From assembly GCA_015488295.1 (NCBI GenBank), contig WFOC01000073.1, positions 1 through 33,500 on the forward strand: a DNA stretch of 33,500 nt. The letters run 5' to 3'. The DNA is from Gammaproteobacteria bacterium (GTDB lineage Bacteria; Pseudomonadota; Gammaproteobacteria; SZUA-229). The notes beneath the pieces were generated by a model. It was not told the DNA's origin and made no database searches. It saw only the letters and a program-made list of their open reading frames with translations. Positions 1 to 7,697 of the stretch are shown here, piece by piece. The position numbers were made by a program, and so were the translations under genes. Position 1 is the stretch's first letter. Each line of letters opens with the position of its first letter.

Positions 1-8
1 CCCTACGA

Positions 9-680
9 CTATTCAGGGCTTGCTGTCTGACTTTCTTCCACAGGTAAACCGGCTATTTTCCATTCCGGATAACCGTCTTCCAACCGCCGCGCTTTCATGC
101 CTTTTTCGCGCAAACGCGCCACCGCATCAAATGCCAGCACACAATGCGGGCCACGGCAATAAGCAACAACTTCCTGCTCTTTGCCAAGTTCACCCAGCCG
201 CTGCTCCAGTTCCTGTAGCGGAATATTAACCGCACCGGGTACGTGACCGGCGGCATATTCTTCCGGCGGGCGCACGTCCAGCACGGTAACCAGGCCATCA
301 CGCGCACGCTCAAGTAATTCGCTGCGCGGAATCGGTTCAAGATCGTCTTTTACCGTGAGGAAGGTATTGACCAGGTGCTGCACATCGCTGACATGGCGCT
401 CGGCCACCGCACGCAGAGCATCCAGCAGGTGAATAACATCGTCACCGCTGATACTGTAATAAACCTTCAGTCCCTCTTTGCGACAGCTGACCATGCCCGC
501 ATGACGCAGCTGTTGCAGGTGCTGCGAAGTATTGGCCACAGTCAGACCCGCAACCTTGCTCAACTGCTCTACGCTGCGTTCGCCCTGCGCCAGAAATTCG
601 AGTAATTCCAGTCGGTTACCGTTACTCAGTGCTTTTCCTACGCGGGCAAACTGGGAGAACAGTTCTTGTTTAAAACTCAT
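9..680 (-). CDS. ArsR-family regulator fused to a rhodanese domain
   Basis: Predicted cytoplasmic DNA-binding repressor that may sense sulfane sulfur. Residues about 8-95 form an ArsR winged helix (VANTSQHLQQLRHAGMV is the recognition region) with a single cysteine, C66, just after it. Residues about 117-215 form a rhodanese domain with LDVRPPEEY, GHVPGAVNIP and the active-site loop YCRGPHC (C175, second Cys C180). Full length at 223 residues. The ATG is preceded by AGAAGG at 8 nt spacing. It is divergent from the redox gene train at 841, whose promoter overlaps its own, so autoregulation and control of that train are likely. The architecture is a recognised one; the inducing ligand is inferred from the rhodanese and not shown. 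ArsR-type metal sensing is less likely because no CxC metal site is seen. Confidence 0.9.
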   Translation of the reverse strand: MSFKQELFSQFARVGKALSNGNRLELLEFLAQGERSVEQLSKVAGLTVANTSQHLQQLRHAGMVSCRKEGLKVYYSISGDDVIHLLDALRAVAERHVSDVQHLVNTFLTVKDDLEPIPRSELLERARDGLVTVLDVRPPEEYAAGHVPGAVNIPLQELEQRLGELGKEQEVVAYCRGPHCVLAFDAVARLREKGMKARRLEDGYPEWKIAGLPVEESQTASPE

Positions 681-708
681 GATTCATACCTTCTTTGAGC
701 CTTAAGGC

Positions 709-736
709 TTGACATTATTTATAATTCCATTATTCT
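709..736 (+). promoter_or_regulatory. Candidate sigma-70 promoter of the 841-8584 gene train
   Basis: A perfect TTGACA (709-714) is followed after 16 nt by TATTCT (731-736). This would give a leader of roughly 100 nt before the ATG at 841. It overlaps the leftward arsR promoter, so the two are probably mutually exclusive or jointly repressed. Confidence 0.5.
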
Positions 737-745
737 AGTAATCAA
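718..745 (-). promoter_or_regulatory. Candidate sigma-70 promoter of the arsR-rhodanese gene
   Basis: Read on the minus strand, TTGATT (740-745) and TATAAA (718-723) are separated by 16 nt, upstream of the ATG at 680. It interlocks face to face with the rightward promoter. Pattern match only. Confidence 0.45.
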
Positions 746-770
746 CTAATCACTTGAATACTATATTAGT
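745..770. promoter_or_regulatory. AT-rich inverted repeat, candidate ArsR operator
   Basis: ACTAAT (745-750) and ATTAGT (765-770) are perfect 6-base inverted arms 14 nt apart. An overlapping CTATA (761-765) / TATAG (780-784) pair lies beside them. The position just downstream of the 841 promoter and upstream of the arsR promoter suits repression of both. AT-rich DNA gives such repeats by chance, so confidence is low. Confidence 0.3.
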
Positions 771-840
771 AAATTTAAGTATAGCACAACCTGCCCCCGC
801 CACAACGCGGGCGGACAACAACACCAGACACTGAGAAACT

Positions 841-1764
841 ATGAATGACATTAACCAGTTTATTATGAACAACGAGGTCGTCATCCGGCTGAGTTTTTTC
901 CTTGGCATTTTTGCCGTAATGGCGATATGGGAAGTCATCGCGCCACGTCGTGCGCTCACTGTTTCCAAAATCGTGCGCTGGACTAACAACCTGGGCCTGG
1001 TTTTTCTCAACAGCTTTATCCTGCGTTTTCTGTTTCCGGCAGCGGCTGTCGGTGTTGCTGCATTTGCCAGTGAACAGGGCTGGGGCTTGCTGAACTATTA
1101 TGATGTCTCACCCATGATCGCAGTGATTGTTGCCGTGGTGGTGATGGACTTTGTCATTTATGTGCAGCATGTCATGGTGCATGCTATTCCTGTGCTGTGG
1201 CGTTTGCATCGCGTACATCATGCCGACCTGGATTATGATGTCACCACTGGCGCACGTTTTCACCCCATCGAAATCATTCTTTCCATGCTGATCAAGTTTG
1301 CCACCATTGTCCTGCTCGGCCCGCCGATTGTCGCCGTGGTCATCTTCGAAGTGATGTTAAACGCCACTGCCATGTTCAATCACAGCAATGTGCGCCTGAA
1401 TCTCAGTCTCGATAAATGGCTGCGCCTGATTCTGGTAACCCCGGACATGCACCGTGTGCATCACTCGGTAGAAGACGATGAAACCAACAGCAATTTTGGT
1501 TTCAGCCTGCCGTGGTGGGATCGCCTGTGCGGCACCTACCGCGATCAGCCACGCGGCGGTCACGAAAACATGACTATCGGCATTCGCACTTTTCGTGAAC
1601 CCAAAATGGCATCATGGATCAGTGGCATGCTGGTAATGCCTTTCATTGGCAAGATGACCGGTTATGCGATTAACCGCAGACAGTGGCAGCAGGATGAGGA
1701 TGAAAAGCACACTGCGACTGTTCCCGACGATTCCAGCCACGCCAGTCATGGAGTTAAAAAATGA
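841..1764 (+). CDS. Sterol desaturase / fatty-acid hydroxylase family membrane protein
   Basis: Integral membrane di-iron oxygenase family, which hydroxylates or desaturates lipid-like substrates with O2. The 307 residues show hydrophobic segments at about 15-35, 50-75, 92-110 and 150-172. The histidine clusters are HVMVH (110-114), HRVHH (123-127), H141, H181 and HRVHHSVEDDE (204-214), the usual eight-histidine set. Full length for the family. It opens the rightward train and overlaps the next gene by ATGA, so it is translationally coupled to the TVP38-rhodanese gene. The substrate cannot be read from sequence. Its place among rhodanese and cytochrome genes suggests a lipid, quinone or hopanoid modification tied to the redox system, which is inference. 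Confidence 0.85.
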   Translation: MNDINQFIMNNEVVIRLSFFLGIFAVMAIWEVIAPRRALTVSKIVRWTNNLGLVFLNSFILRFLFPAAAVGVAAFASEQGWGLLNYYDVSPMIAVIVAVVVMDFVIYVQHVMVHAIPVLWRLHRVHHADLDYDVTTGARFHPIEIILSMLIKFATIVLLGPPIVAVVIFEVMLNATAMFNHSNVRLNLSLDKWLRLILVTPDMHRVHHSVEDDETNSNFGFSLPWWDRLCGTYRDQPRGGHENMTIGIRTFREPKMASWISGMLVMPFIGKMTGYAINRRQWQQDEDEKHTATVPDDSSHASHGVKK

Positions 1765-2723
1765 AAAACAGTTTATGGAAAATTTTACTGCTGACCATTC
1801 TTGTCGCCGGCATCGCACTGGTAATCAATTATCGTGAACAGCTTGATGCCACCGTCATTCAAAACTGGATCGAAGAAGCCGGCAACGCCGCCCCGCTGTT
1901 ATTCATGGCAGTGTACATCGTCGGCACCGTTTTCTTTTTTCCGGGGGCTATTCTCACCCTGCTCGGCGGTGCATTATTTGGTCCGGTATCAGGCACACTC
2001 TATAACCTGACCGCTGCCACCATCGGTGCCATGCTGTCTTTTCTGGTCGCCCGTTATCTTGCCTCTGACTGGGTAGAGAAAAAAACCGGCGGCCGGTTAA
2101 AACAGTTGATGAATGGTGTCGAAAACGAAGGCTGGCGTTTTGTCGCCTTCACCCGACTGGTGCCACTGTTTCCATTTAACCTGCTGAACTACGGCCTGGG
2201 GCTGACCAAAATAAAATTCAGTCACTACAGCCTGGCGACCTACATCTTCATGCTGCCCGGCGCAATGGCTTATACCTACCTGGGTTACATCGGCAAGGAA
2301 GCGGCCACCGGTGGTGACGGCCTGATTCAAAAAGCCATGCTGGCACTGGCACTGCTTGGCCTGGTGGCTTTTCTGCCGCGCATCATCGGCAGCATACGCC
2401 GTGGTGATATGTTGAACGTCACCAATCTAAAAAAACGTCTGGATAACGGCGACGATATTTTAATACTGGATGTGCGCACCCCCGAAGATTATCACGGTGA
2501 GCAGGGCCACATTGCCGGCTCGACCCTGTTACCACTGGAGCAGCTGGAACAACGCATTGATGAGATAGATGACTACTACGAAAAAACCGTGGTCTGCATC
2601 TGCCGCACTGACCGTAAATCAGCCAAAGCCGCGCAAATACTGGCAGAAAAAGGTTTCGCTGATGTGCATGTAGCAAAAATGGGCATGACCGACTGGAACA
2701 AAAATGCATACCCCGTTGAATAA
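1761..2723 (+). CDS. TVP38/DedA-type (VTT domain) membrane protein with C-terminal rhodanese
   Basis: Inner-membrane protein of 320 residues. One N-terminal hydrophobic segment (7-25) is followed by a VTT/SNARE-associated domain at about 45-190, with FFFPGAILTLLGGALFGP, FTRLVPLFPFNLLNYGLG and an amphipathic tail; a last TM lies near 192-215. Residues about 220-320 are a rhodanese domain with ILILDVRTPEDY, GHIAGSTLLPL and the active-site loop CRTDRKS (C281; C279 sits two residues before). Family members are implicated in lipid scrambling or small-solute movement; the fused rhodanese suggests handling of persulfide at the membrane. The ATG lies in the stop of the upstream gene and an AGAGGAAAG RBS for the next gene follows. 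The regulator across the promoter also carries a rhodanese. Confidence 0.87.
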   Translation: MKNSLWKILLLTILVAGIALVINYREQLDATVIQNWIEEAGNAAPLLFMAVYIVGTVFFFPGAILTLLGGALFGPVSGTLYNLTAATIGAMLSFLVARYLASDWVEKKTGGRLKQLMNGVENEGWRFVAFTRLVPLFPFNLLNYGLGLTKIKFSHYSLATYIFMLPGAMAYTYLGYIGKEAATGGDGLIQKAMLALALLGLVAFLPRIIGSIRRGDMLNVTNLKKRLDNGDDILILDVRTPEDYHGEQGHIAGSTLLPLEQLEQRIDEIDDYYEKTVVCICRTDRKSAKAAQILAEKGFADVHVAKMGMTDWNKNAYPVE

Positions 2724-2741
2724 TTTTTAGAGGAAAGCAGA

Positions 2742-3515
2742 ATGTCTATTTCCATTATTTTTGCAGGCCTGGCGACAGGAATTTTACTGGGCATATTTGG
2801 CAGCGGTGGCTCGATTATCACCACGCCAGCATTGCTTTATCTGCTAAACGTCGATGCCAAATCTGCCATCGCCATGAGCCTGGGCATTGTCGCAATGACA
2901 GCAACAATCACCGCACTACAGCACTGGCGCAAGGGCAATGTGAATCTCAAAATCACTGCTGTCTTCGGCCTGTTTGGCATTATCGGTACTTTTGCAGGTG
3001 CAAAACTCGGCATCATTACACCGGTTGTTATTCAGCTTGGTGTGTTTGCACTGGTTATGTATGCCGCCGCCTGGAAAATGCTCAAACCGGCACCGCAACA
3101 TAAATCCGTGGGCGCGGCCTGCACTGAGTGCATCGACGGCTACTGCGATGACCTGGACTATCGGGAAATTGCTGTTCATGGCATTGCCGTGGGCATTCTG
3201 ACCGGCGTGGTCGGTGTTGGTGGTGGCTTTCTGATTGTGCCTGCGCTGGTGCTGCTTTCCGGCCTGCCCATGAAGCAGGCGGTGGGCACGTCATTAAGTA
3301 TTGTCGCCCTCAAATCCTTTGCCGGCTTCGCCGGCTACGCTGGCGCTGTCGCCATTGATTATTCCCTGATGGCCATATTTACCGGCATTGCTATTACCGG
3401 CAGTATCGCCGGCAGCATGCTGGCGGAGCATCTGCCCGCAGATTTGCTCAAGCGCGGCTTTGGTAGCTTTCTGGTGCTGGTAGCCAGTTATATTCTGATT
3501 AAACAGTTTGCCTGA
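2742..3515 (+). CDS. TauE/SafE-family anion exporter (sulfite/sulfoacetate type)
   Basis: Polytopic inner-membrane permease of 257 residues with the internal duplication of the TauE/SafE family: [18 protein letters not shown] in the first half and [20 protein letters not shown] in the second, each followed by a serine-rich TM ([26 protein letters not shown]). Members export sulfite or other sulfur oxyanions, or import thiosulfate or sulfoacetate. The loop joining the halves has C127, C130 and C135 (CTECIDGYC), which could bind metal or carry sulfur. RBS AGAGGAAAG lies just before the ATG. Neighbouring rhodaneses support a sulfur substrate. Direction and substrate are inferred. Confidence 0.85.
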   Translation: MSISIIFAGLATGILLGIFGSGGSIITTPALLYLLNVDAKSAIAMSLGIVAMTATITALQHWRKGNVNLKITAVFGLFGIIGTFAGAKLGIITPVVIQLGVFALVMYAAAWKMLKPAPQHKSVGAACTECIDGYCDDLDYREIAVHGIAVGILTGVVGVGGGFLIVPALVLLSGLPMKQAVGTSLSIVALKSFAGFAGYAGAVAIDYSLMAIFTGIAITGSIAGSMLAEHLPADLLKRGFGSFLVLVASYILIKQFA

Positions 3516-3528
3516 AAGAGAAAAAGTC

Positions 3529-3654
3529 ATGTTTACAGTCACCGTTATTATTCAAAATACCGTTTCTCAGCAACATTTCGCTGACACTGCACCGGCAACA
3601 AACATAGCCGCTGAAAAAAACCAGCAACAATGTGATGGCGTTTTAAGCGTTTAA
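3529..3654 (+). CDS. Possible 41-codon small ORF
   Basis: An ATG 13 nt after the TauE stop is preceded by GAAAGAGAAAAAG and reads 41 codons (MFTVTVIIQNTVSQQ... ending GVLSV) to TAA. It is below the ORF-track cutoff and lies in the only sizeable gap of the train (3516-3691). No family is recognised, there is no TM or signal peptide, and it has one Cys. It may be a real small protein, a translational relay or chance. Confidence 0.3.
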   Translation: MFTVTVIIQNTVSQQHFADTAPATNIAAEKNQQQCDGVLSV

Positions 3655-3691
3655 AGATGGCAAAAATAATTTCATATATCAGGTCCATAAC

Positions 3692-6124
3692 ATGATAAAC
3701 ACCAAAACAGCTGAACGAGTGTTTTACCATAGCACAAGAGATAGCAGCAGCGCGCAGCAGGATCTGATGCCGGCGCGTTACAGTCTGTGGGTACAGGTGT
3801 TAAGCATGGCCGCGTTCACCCTGGCTTTCGTCGGCTGGTTAAACGAAACCTGGCTGTTCTGGTTCGACAACCCGATCTGGCTGAATCGTTATACCGAGTA
3901 CGGCATCATCCTGGGCTTTGGTATCTGGCGCATTGCCGCTGAAAAAAATGCTTACACACGAAAACGTCTGATCATTCTGGTCGCCATGGTCACCGTGTTC
4001 TGGTGGCTGGTTCCCTGGTTATACCCGGTGTACGAACCTTATGTCGGCTTCCTCTGGTCACAGCCGGTTTTTCCTTCGCTGCATGTGCCGGGCACCATCA
4101 CTTTCTTTTTGATACTGGCCGCTGTTTTTCTTTTTGGCCGACGTATCATCTGTGGTTTTAACTGCCCCTGTGTCGGCATCCGCGAGACGGTCGGTTTTCC
4201 TTTTCGTGATCGCACCCTGCGTTCTGACTGGACATGGAAACTGCGCCACAGCAAATGGTTTTTCTTCAGTTATTATGTCGGCATCATGGTGGTCACCCAG
4301 TTTCCACCAAATTCCTGGACGGTCAGTTTTGTCGGCGGTTTTTACCTGATTGTCGCGGTCACTTATTTCGGCAGTTTTTTTATCGCACCCATCGTCGGCA
4401 ACCGTTTTTATTGCCGTTACCTGTGCCCCTACGGCGCAACCTTCGGCCTGCTCAATCACGCCGGTTTTTACGGCATCAACATGGACACCGACAAGTGCAT
4501 TGATTGCCAGCGTTGCGAACAGGTCTGTGACATGGGTATTCCGGTGTGGACACAGGGCAAGGAAAGCGGCCGTGTCACCGCGCTGGAAGATTGCATGGGT
4601 TGTGCACGCTGCGTGGTTTCCTGCCCCACCGATGCGCTGGAAATTCGCGACGTGCGCAACGTCTTCAAAAAATCACTGGTACAAAATGCCAGCCATTTAT
4701 TAAAACAGAAACCGCCGTTAAAAGTCGCCCGTCAGGAAAATGAAAAACGTGCCGAGACAGAGCGCAAACAGGACTGGCAGGAAATACACAAAACAGCTGA
4801 ACTGGCGCAGATAAAACAACAGGCTTCACGCTGCCTGGACTGCGGCTACCCCGGTTGCATCAACGCCTGCCCGCTGCAAAACCGTATTCCGGAGTGGCTG
4901 GAACAGGTTGCCGCCGGCAACTTCGACAAAGCCAGCGAACTGGCACACAGCACCAGCAACCTGCCCGAAATATGCGGCACGCTGTGTCCGCAACACCGTT
5001 TATGTGAAGGTGCCTGCACCAGGGCAAAAGAAGAAGAAGGCGCGGTCACCATCGGCATCATCGAACGTTATCTGGTCGAACATGCATCGCAGAAAAAAGC
5101 TGCGCCGGAAAAAATTGCCGCATCAATGTCGCACAGTAAAAACAGAAATAAAAAAGTCGCCATCATCGGCGCTGGCCCGGCGGGCATCGCCTGCGCTGAT
5201 GAGTTAAACAAAAAAGGTTTTTCAGTCACCGTGTACGACCGCAACAAAAAAATCGGCGGCCTGCTGGAAACCGGCGTACCACCTTTCAAGCTGGATAAAA
5301 AGCTGCTTCATGATCGCCAGCTTTTGCTCGAAGCACAGGGCATCAAGTTTCAACTGAACACCAACGTCGATCAGGTTTTGCTAAAAAATATTGCTGATGA
5401 ATCTGATGCCATTTTCCTCGGCCTGGGCGCACAGACTTCACGCGATATAAAACTGCCCGGGCAACAGTTAAAAAATGTCAGCGATGCCCTGAGCTATCTG
5501 GCCGATGTCAATGCACATCATGAAAACACACGATTACACATAACAGGAAAAGGCGTTCTTGTGCTTGGTGGCGGTGATAGCGCAATGGACTGCGCTCGTT
5601 CCGCAATTCGTCAGGGCGCGAAAAAAGTCACGGTGGCGTATCGTCGCGGTGAAGAATTCATGCGTGCCTCTGCCAAAGAAAAACAGGCGGCTGCTGAAGA
5701 AGGCGTTGAGTTTTTATTCAATTATGTAGCAACCGATATTACCGGTGAAACCTGTGTCGACGGCGTGCTTTTTGATAACAACAATATCAGACAGTTTATA
5801 AAATGCGACGTGGTCATTATGGCACTTGGCCAGGTCAACAAAACCGAAAGCTGGATGACGCAGTTTGGTATTCAGAGCGATGACCGGGGCATTATCATCG
5901 TGGATGAAAACGGCAGAACCTCCAGCGAAACATTTTATGCCGGTGGTGACAATACCAACGGGCCAGACCTGGTGGTCACCGCCATCAAAGCGGGGCGCAC
6001 AGCCGCTGCCGGTATCGAAAAAAATCTTGGCGCTGGTTTTATCTCCAGACGCTTTCATAAAACACTATCAATGCAACGACCTGAAAAATCATCTCTGTCC
6101 GCCGTTGCCCGGAGCCAGCCATGA
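3692..6124 (+). CDS. NapH/CcoG-like membrane ferredoxin fused to a GltD-like NAD(P)H:FAD oxidoreductase
   Basis: An 810-residue fusion. Residues 30-260 carry about five TM segments with paired cysteine motifs CGFNCPC (154-160) and CRYLCP (241-246), as in NapH/NosR/CcoG proteins. Two ferredoxin-like 4Fe-4S motifs follow: CIDCQRCEQVC (269-279) and CMGCARCVVSC (301-311). Residues about 378-450 match the Fe-S N-domain of glutamate synthase small subunit (CLDCGYPGCINAC, then C428, C432, C438, C442). Residues 488-785 have the FAD motif GAGPAG (493-498), the NADPH motif GGGDSA (626-631) with a following RRG, and the terminal YAGGDNTNGPDLVVTAIKAGR. I infer cytoplasmic NAD(P)H oxidation or reduction wired through Fe-S clusters to the membrane and thus to quinone or periplasmic haems. 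Only a weak RBS (CAGGT) is visible. It overlaps the next gene by ATGA. Confidence 0.88.
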   Translation: MINTKTAERVFYHSTRDSSSAQQDLMPARYSLWVQVLSMAAFTLAFVGWLNETWLFWFDNPIWLNRYTEYGIILGFGIWRIAAEKNAYTRKRLIILVAMVTVFWWLVPWLYPVYEPYVGFLWSQPVFPSLHVPGTITFFLILAAVFLFGRRIICGFNCPCVGIRETVGFPFRDRTLRSDWTWKLRHSKWFFFSYYVGIMVVTQFPPNSWTVSFVGGFYLIVAVTYFGSFFIAPIVGNRFYCRYLCPYGATFGLLNHAGFYGINMDTDKCIDCQRCEQVCDMGIPVWTQGKESGRVTALEDCMGCARCVVSCPTDALEIRDVRNVFKKSLVQNASHLLKQKPPLKVARQENEKRAETERKQDWQEIHKTAELAQIKQQASRCLDCGYPGCINACPLQNRIPEWLEQVAAGNFDKASELAHSTSNLPEICGTLCPQHRLCEGACTRAKEEEGAVTIGIIERYLVEHASQKKAAPEKIAASMSHSKNRNKKVAIIGAGPAGIACADELNKKGFSVTVYDRNKKIGGLLETGVPPFKLDKKLLHDRQLLLEAQGIKFQLNTNVDQVLLKNIADESDAIFLGLGAQTSRDIKLPGQQLKNVSDALSYLADVNAHHENTRLHITGKGVLVLGGGDSAMDCARSAIRQGAKKVTVAYRRGEEFMRASAKEKQAAAEEGVEFLFNYVATDITGETCVDGVLFDNNNIRQFIKCDVVIMALGQVNKTESWMTQFGIQSDDRGIIIVDENGRTSSETFYAGGDNTNGPDLVVTAIKAGRTAAAGIEKNLGAGFISRRFHKTLSMQRPEKSSLSAVARSQP

Positions 6125-6327
6125 AAAAAATACTTTTTATTCTGTTGCTAATAAGCCAGCCTGCCATCGCGCACCACACCAAAGAACACACCATGCTGAC
6201 GCAGGACACAGAGCAGGTTATTGCTGAAACAAAACAGGGCGCGGAAAATTCCGGCTCGACTTTCCTCTGGCTGGGGATCGCAGCTGTTTTGGGTCTCGGC
6301 ATGATCAAGCTATTCAGAAAAAAATGA
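6121..6327 (+). CDS. Small His-rich single-TM protein
   Basis: The 68 residues begin with a signal peptide (KKILFILLLISQPAIA) followed by a histidine-rich stretch, HHTKEH. A short polar linker leads to one TM (about 48-64) and a basic end, FRKK. The predicted form is a mature periplasmic N-terminus anchored by a C-terminal helix. ATGA overlaps on both sides lock it between the NAD(P)H fusion and the octahaem cytochrome, so it is very likely a real gene and a subunit or haem/metal-handling accessory of that complex. No family is recognised. Confidence 0.7.
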   Translation: MKKILFILLLISQPAIAHHTKEHTMLTQDTEQVIAETKQGAENSGSTFLWLGIAAVLGLGMIKLFRKK

Positions 6328-7697
6328 AGCGAAGGTTCCCACTTTATCTTCTGGTGCCGCTGCTGATCGCACTGATCTCGGTGCCCACCGGTTTTTTTTA
6401 TGTCGACTGGAACAAGAGCGGCGAAGGTGCCGGCCTGTATTCACGCGACTGGAAACCCGAAGCCATTTTCGCCTACTGGAACCCGAAAGATTTTTACCAG
6501 TCTGTTGATACCGTGGTCGGCGTATTTGATGGCGAACAATGTGTGCAATGCCATCAGGGTGTGACCCCGGGTATCGTTAATGACTGGCGTAAAAGCCGGC
6601 ACGCTAAACCTTCAGGACAACAGGCAACCGTTTACTGTTCTGACTGCCACGGCAACAATCATGAAGACCTGCATTTGCCAACACCCGATGTTTGCGGCAG
6701 TTGCCACGATAAGCAACACGGCGAGTTCATCGATGAAAAACGTTATGGTTTTCCCAGCCACTCACTGGCGATGGAACGCGCACTGGATGCCAAACACTTT
6801 GCCGACAAACCCAAAGCCGAAGTCACCGCCTGCCTGCAATGCCACTCGGTGGCCAGCAAGTGTGATTCCTGCCACACCCGGCACCTTTTCAGTGCCGCCG
6901 AAGCGCGCCGGCCGGAAGCCTGCATCACCTGTCACAGCGGCCCACCGCATCCGGATGACGAAACCTATTTTCATTCAAAACACGGTCAGCTTTATCTTGC
7001 TGAAGGCGAGAACTGGGACTGGTCAAAACCGTTAAGCAAAGGCAACTACCCGGCACCCACCTGCGCTTATTGCCACATGGATGCCGGCAAACACCAGGTG
7101 GCAGACAAATCAATCTGGCAGTTCGGTATCAAACAGGTCAATCCGCTAACAGCCGGTAATATCGTAAAACGTAAACAGTGGATAGATTTATGCAGCGACT
7201 GCCACGAAAAAGACTGGTCAGCAGATCGCCTGAAAGAAATGGACGCCGAAAGAAAACGCGCCTGGAAAAAACTGTATAAAGCAGAAAGCATCTTGAAATC
7301 ACTGCGCTCTGACAAGCTGCTTTTCCCATCGGCAAAACAGCGTCCGTTTTACCCGATGAATTCAGAAAGTGATTTACTGCATTATGAACGCATCGGATTT
7401 TTTGAAGGCCAGGCCTCAGCGTTTTACAATGTTTCTGCCCTTGAACGCGATTATTTTGAGATGTGGTATTTCGAAAACCTGACAGCCTACAAAGGCGCTG
7501 CTCATGGCGATGCTTCTTTTATCAAGAAAGGCCATGAGGCAATGGATAAAAGTTTGAAACTGATACAGGATAAAGCTGATCGTTTACGTTTTATCGGCGA
7601 GCTGGAAAACAACATCAAAAACGATCAGCAGAAATACGCCCCCGAAAAACTCTGGAAAAACGGTGAGTACACTTTGTACAACCGGGACAACAACTGA
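6324..7697 (+). CDS. Octahaem cytochrome c, hydroxylamine oxidoreductase (HAO) family
   Basis: A 457-residue periplasmic cytochrome with an N-terminal signal or anchor helix (about 6-26) and eight CXXCH sites: C73, C105, C124, C170, C180, C200, C247 and C290. The order and linkers follow the HAO/octahaem family: VTPGIVNDW after haem 1, CDSCHTRHLFSAAEA at haem 5, SKHGQLY after haem 6 and CAYCHMDAGKH at haem 7. In characterised HAO the fourth haem is catalytic, here C170-H174. Family members oxidise hydroxylamine or hydrazine, or reduce nitrite. Which applies depends on a cross-linking Tyr in the C-terminal region; Y389 (LTAYKGAAHG) is a candidate to test. NrfA is excluded because there is no CXXCK. 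The stop shares one base with the next ATG. Confidence 0.88.
   Translation: MKRRFPLYLLVPLLIALISVPTGFFYVDWNKSGEGAGLYSRDWKPEAIFAYWNPKDFYQSVDTVVGVFDGEQCVQCHQGVTPGIVNDWRKSRHAKPSGQQATVYCSDCHGNNHEDLHLPTPDVCGSCHDKQHGEFIDEKRYGFPSHSLAMERALDAKHFADKPKAEVTACLQCHSVASKCDSCHTRHLFSAAEARRPEACITCHSGPPHPDDETYFHSKHGQLYLAEGENWDWSKPLSKGNYPAPTCAYCHMDAGKHQVADKSIWQFGIKQVNPLTAGNIVKRKQWIDLCSDCHEKDWSADRLKEMDAERKRAWKKLYKAESILKSLRSDKLLFPSAKQRPFYPMNSESDLLHYERIGFFEGQASAFYNVSALERDYFEMWYFENLTAYKGAAHGDASFIKKGHEAMDKSLKLIQDKADRLRFIGELENNIKNDQQKYAPEKLWKNGEYTLYNRDNN

Noticed and set aside
3548-3730. 60-codon minus-strand ORF before the fusion gene
   Set aside because: It runs antisense across the gap and the start of the fusion gene, with no supporting signal.
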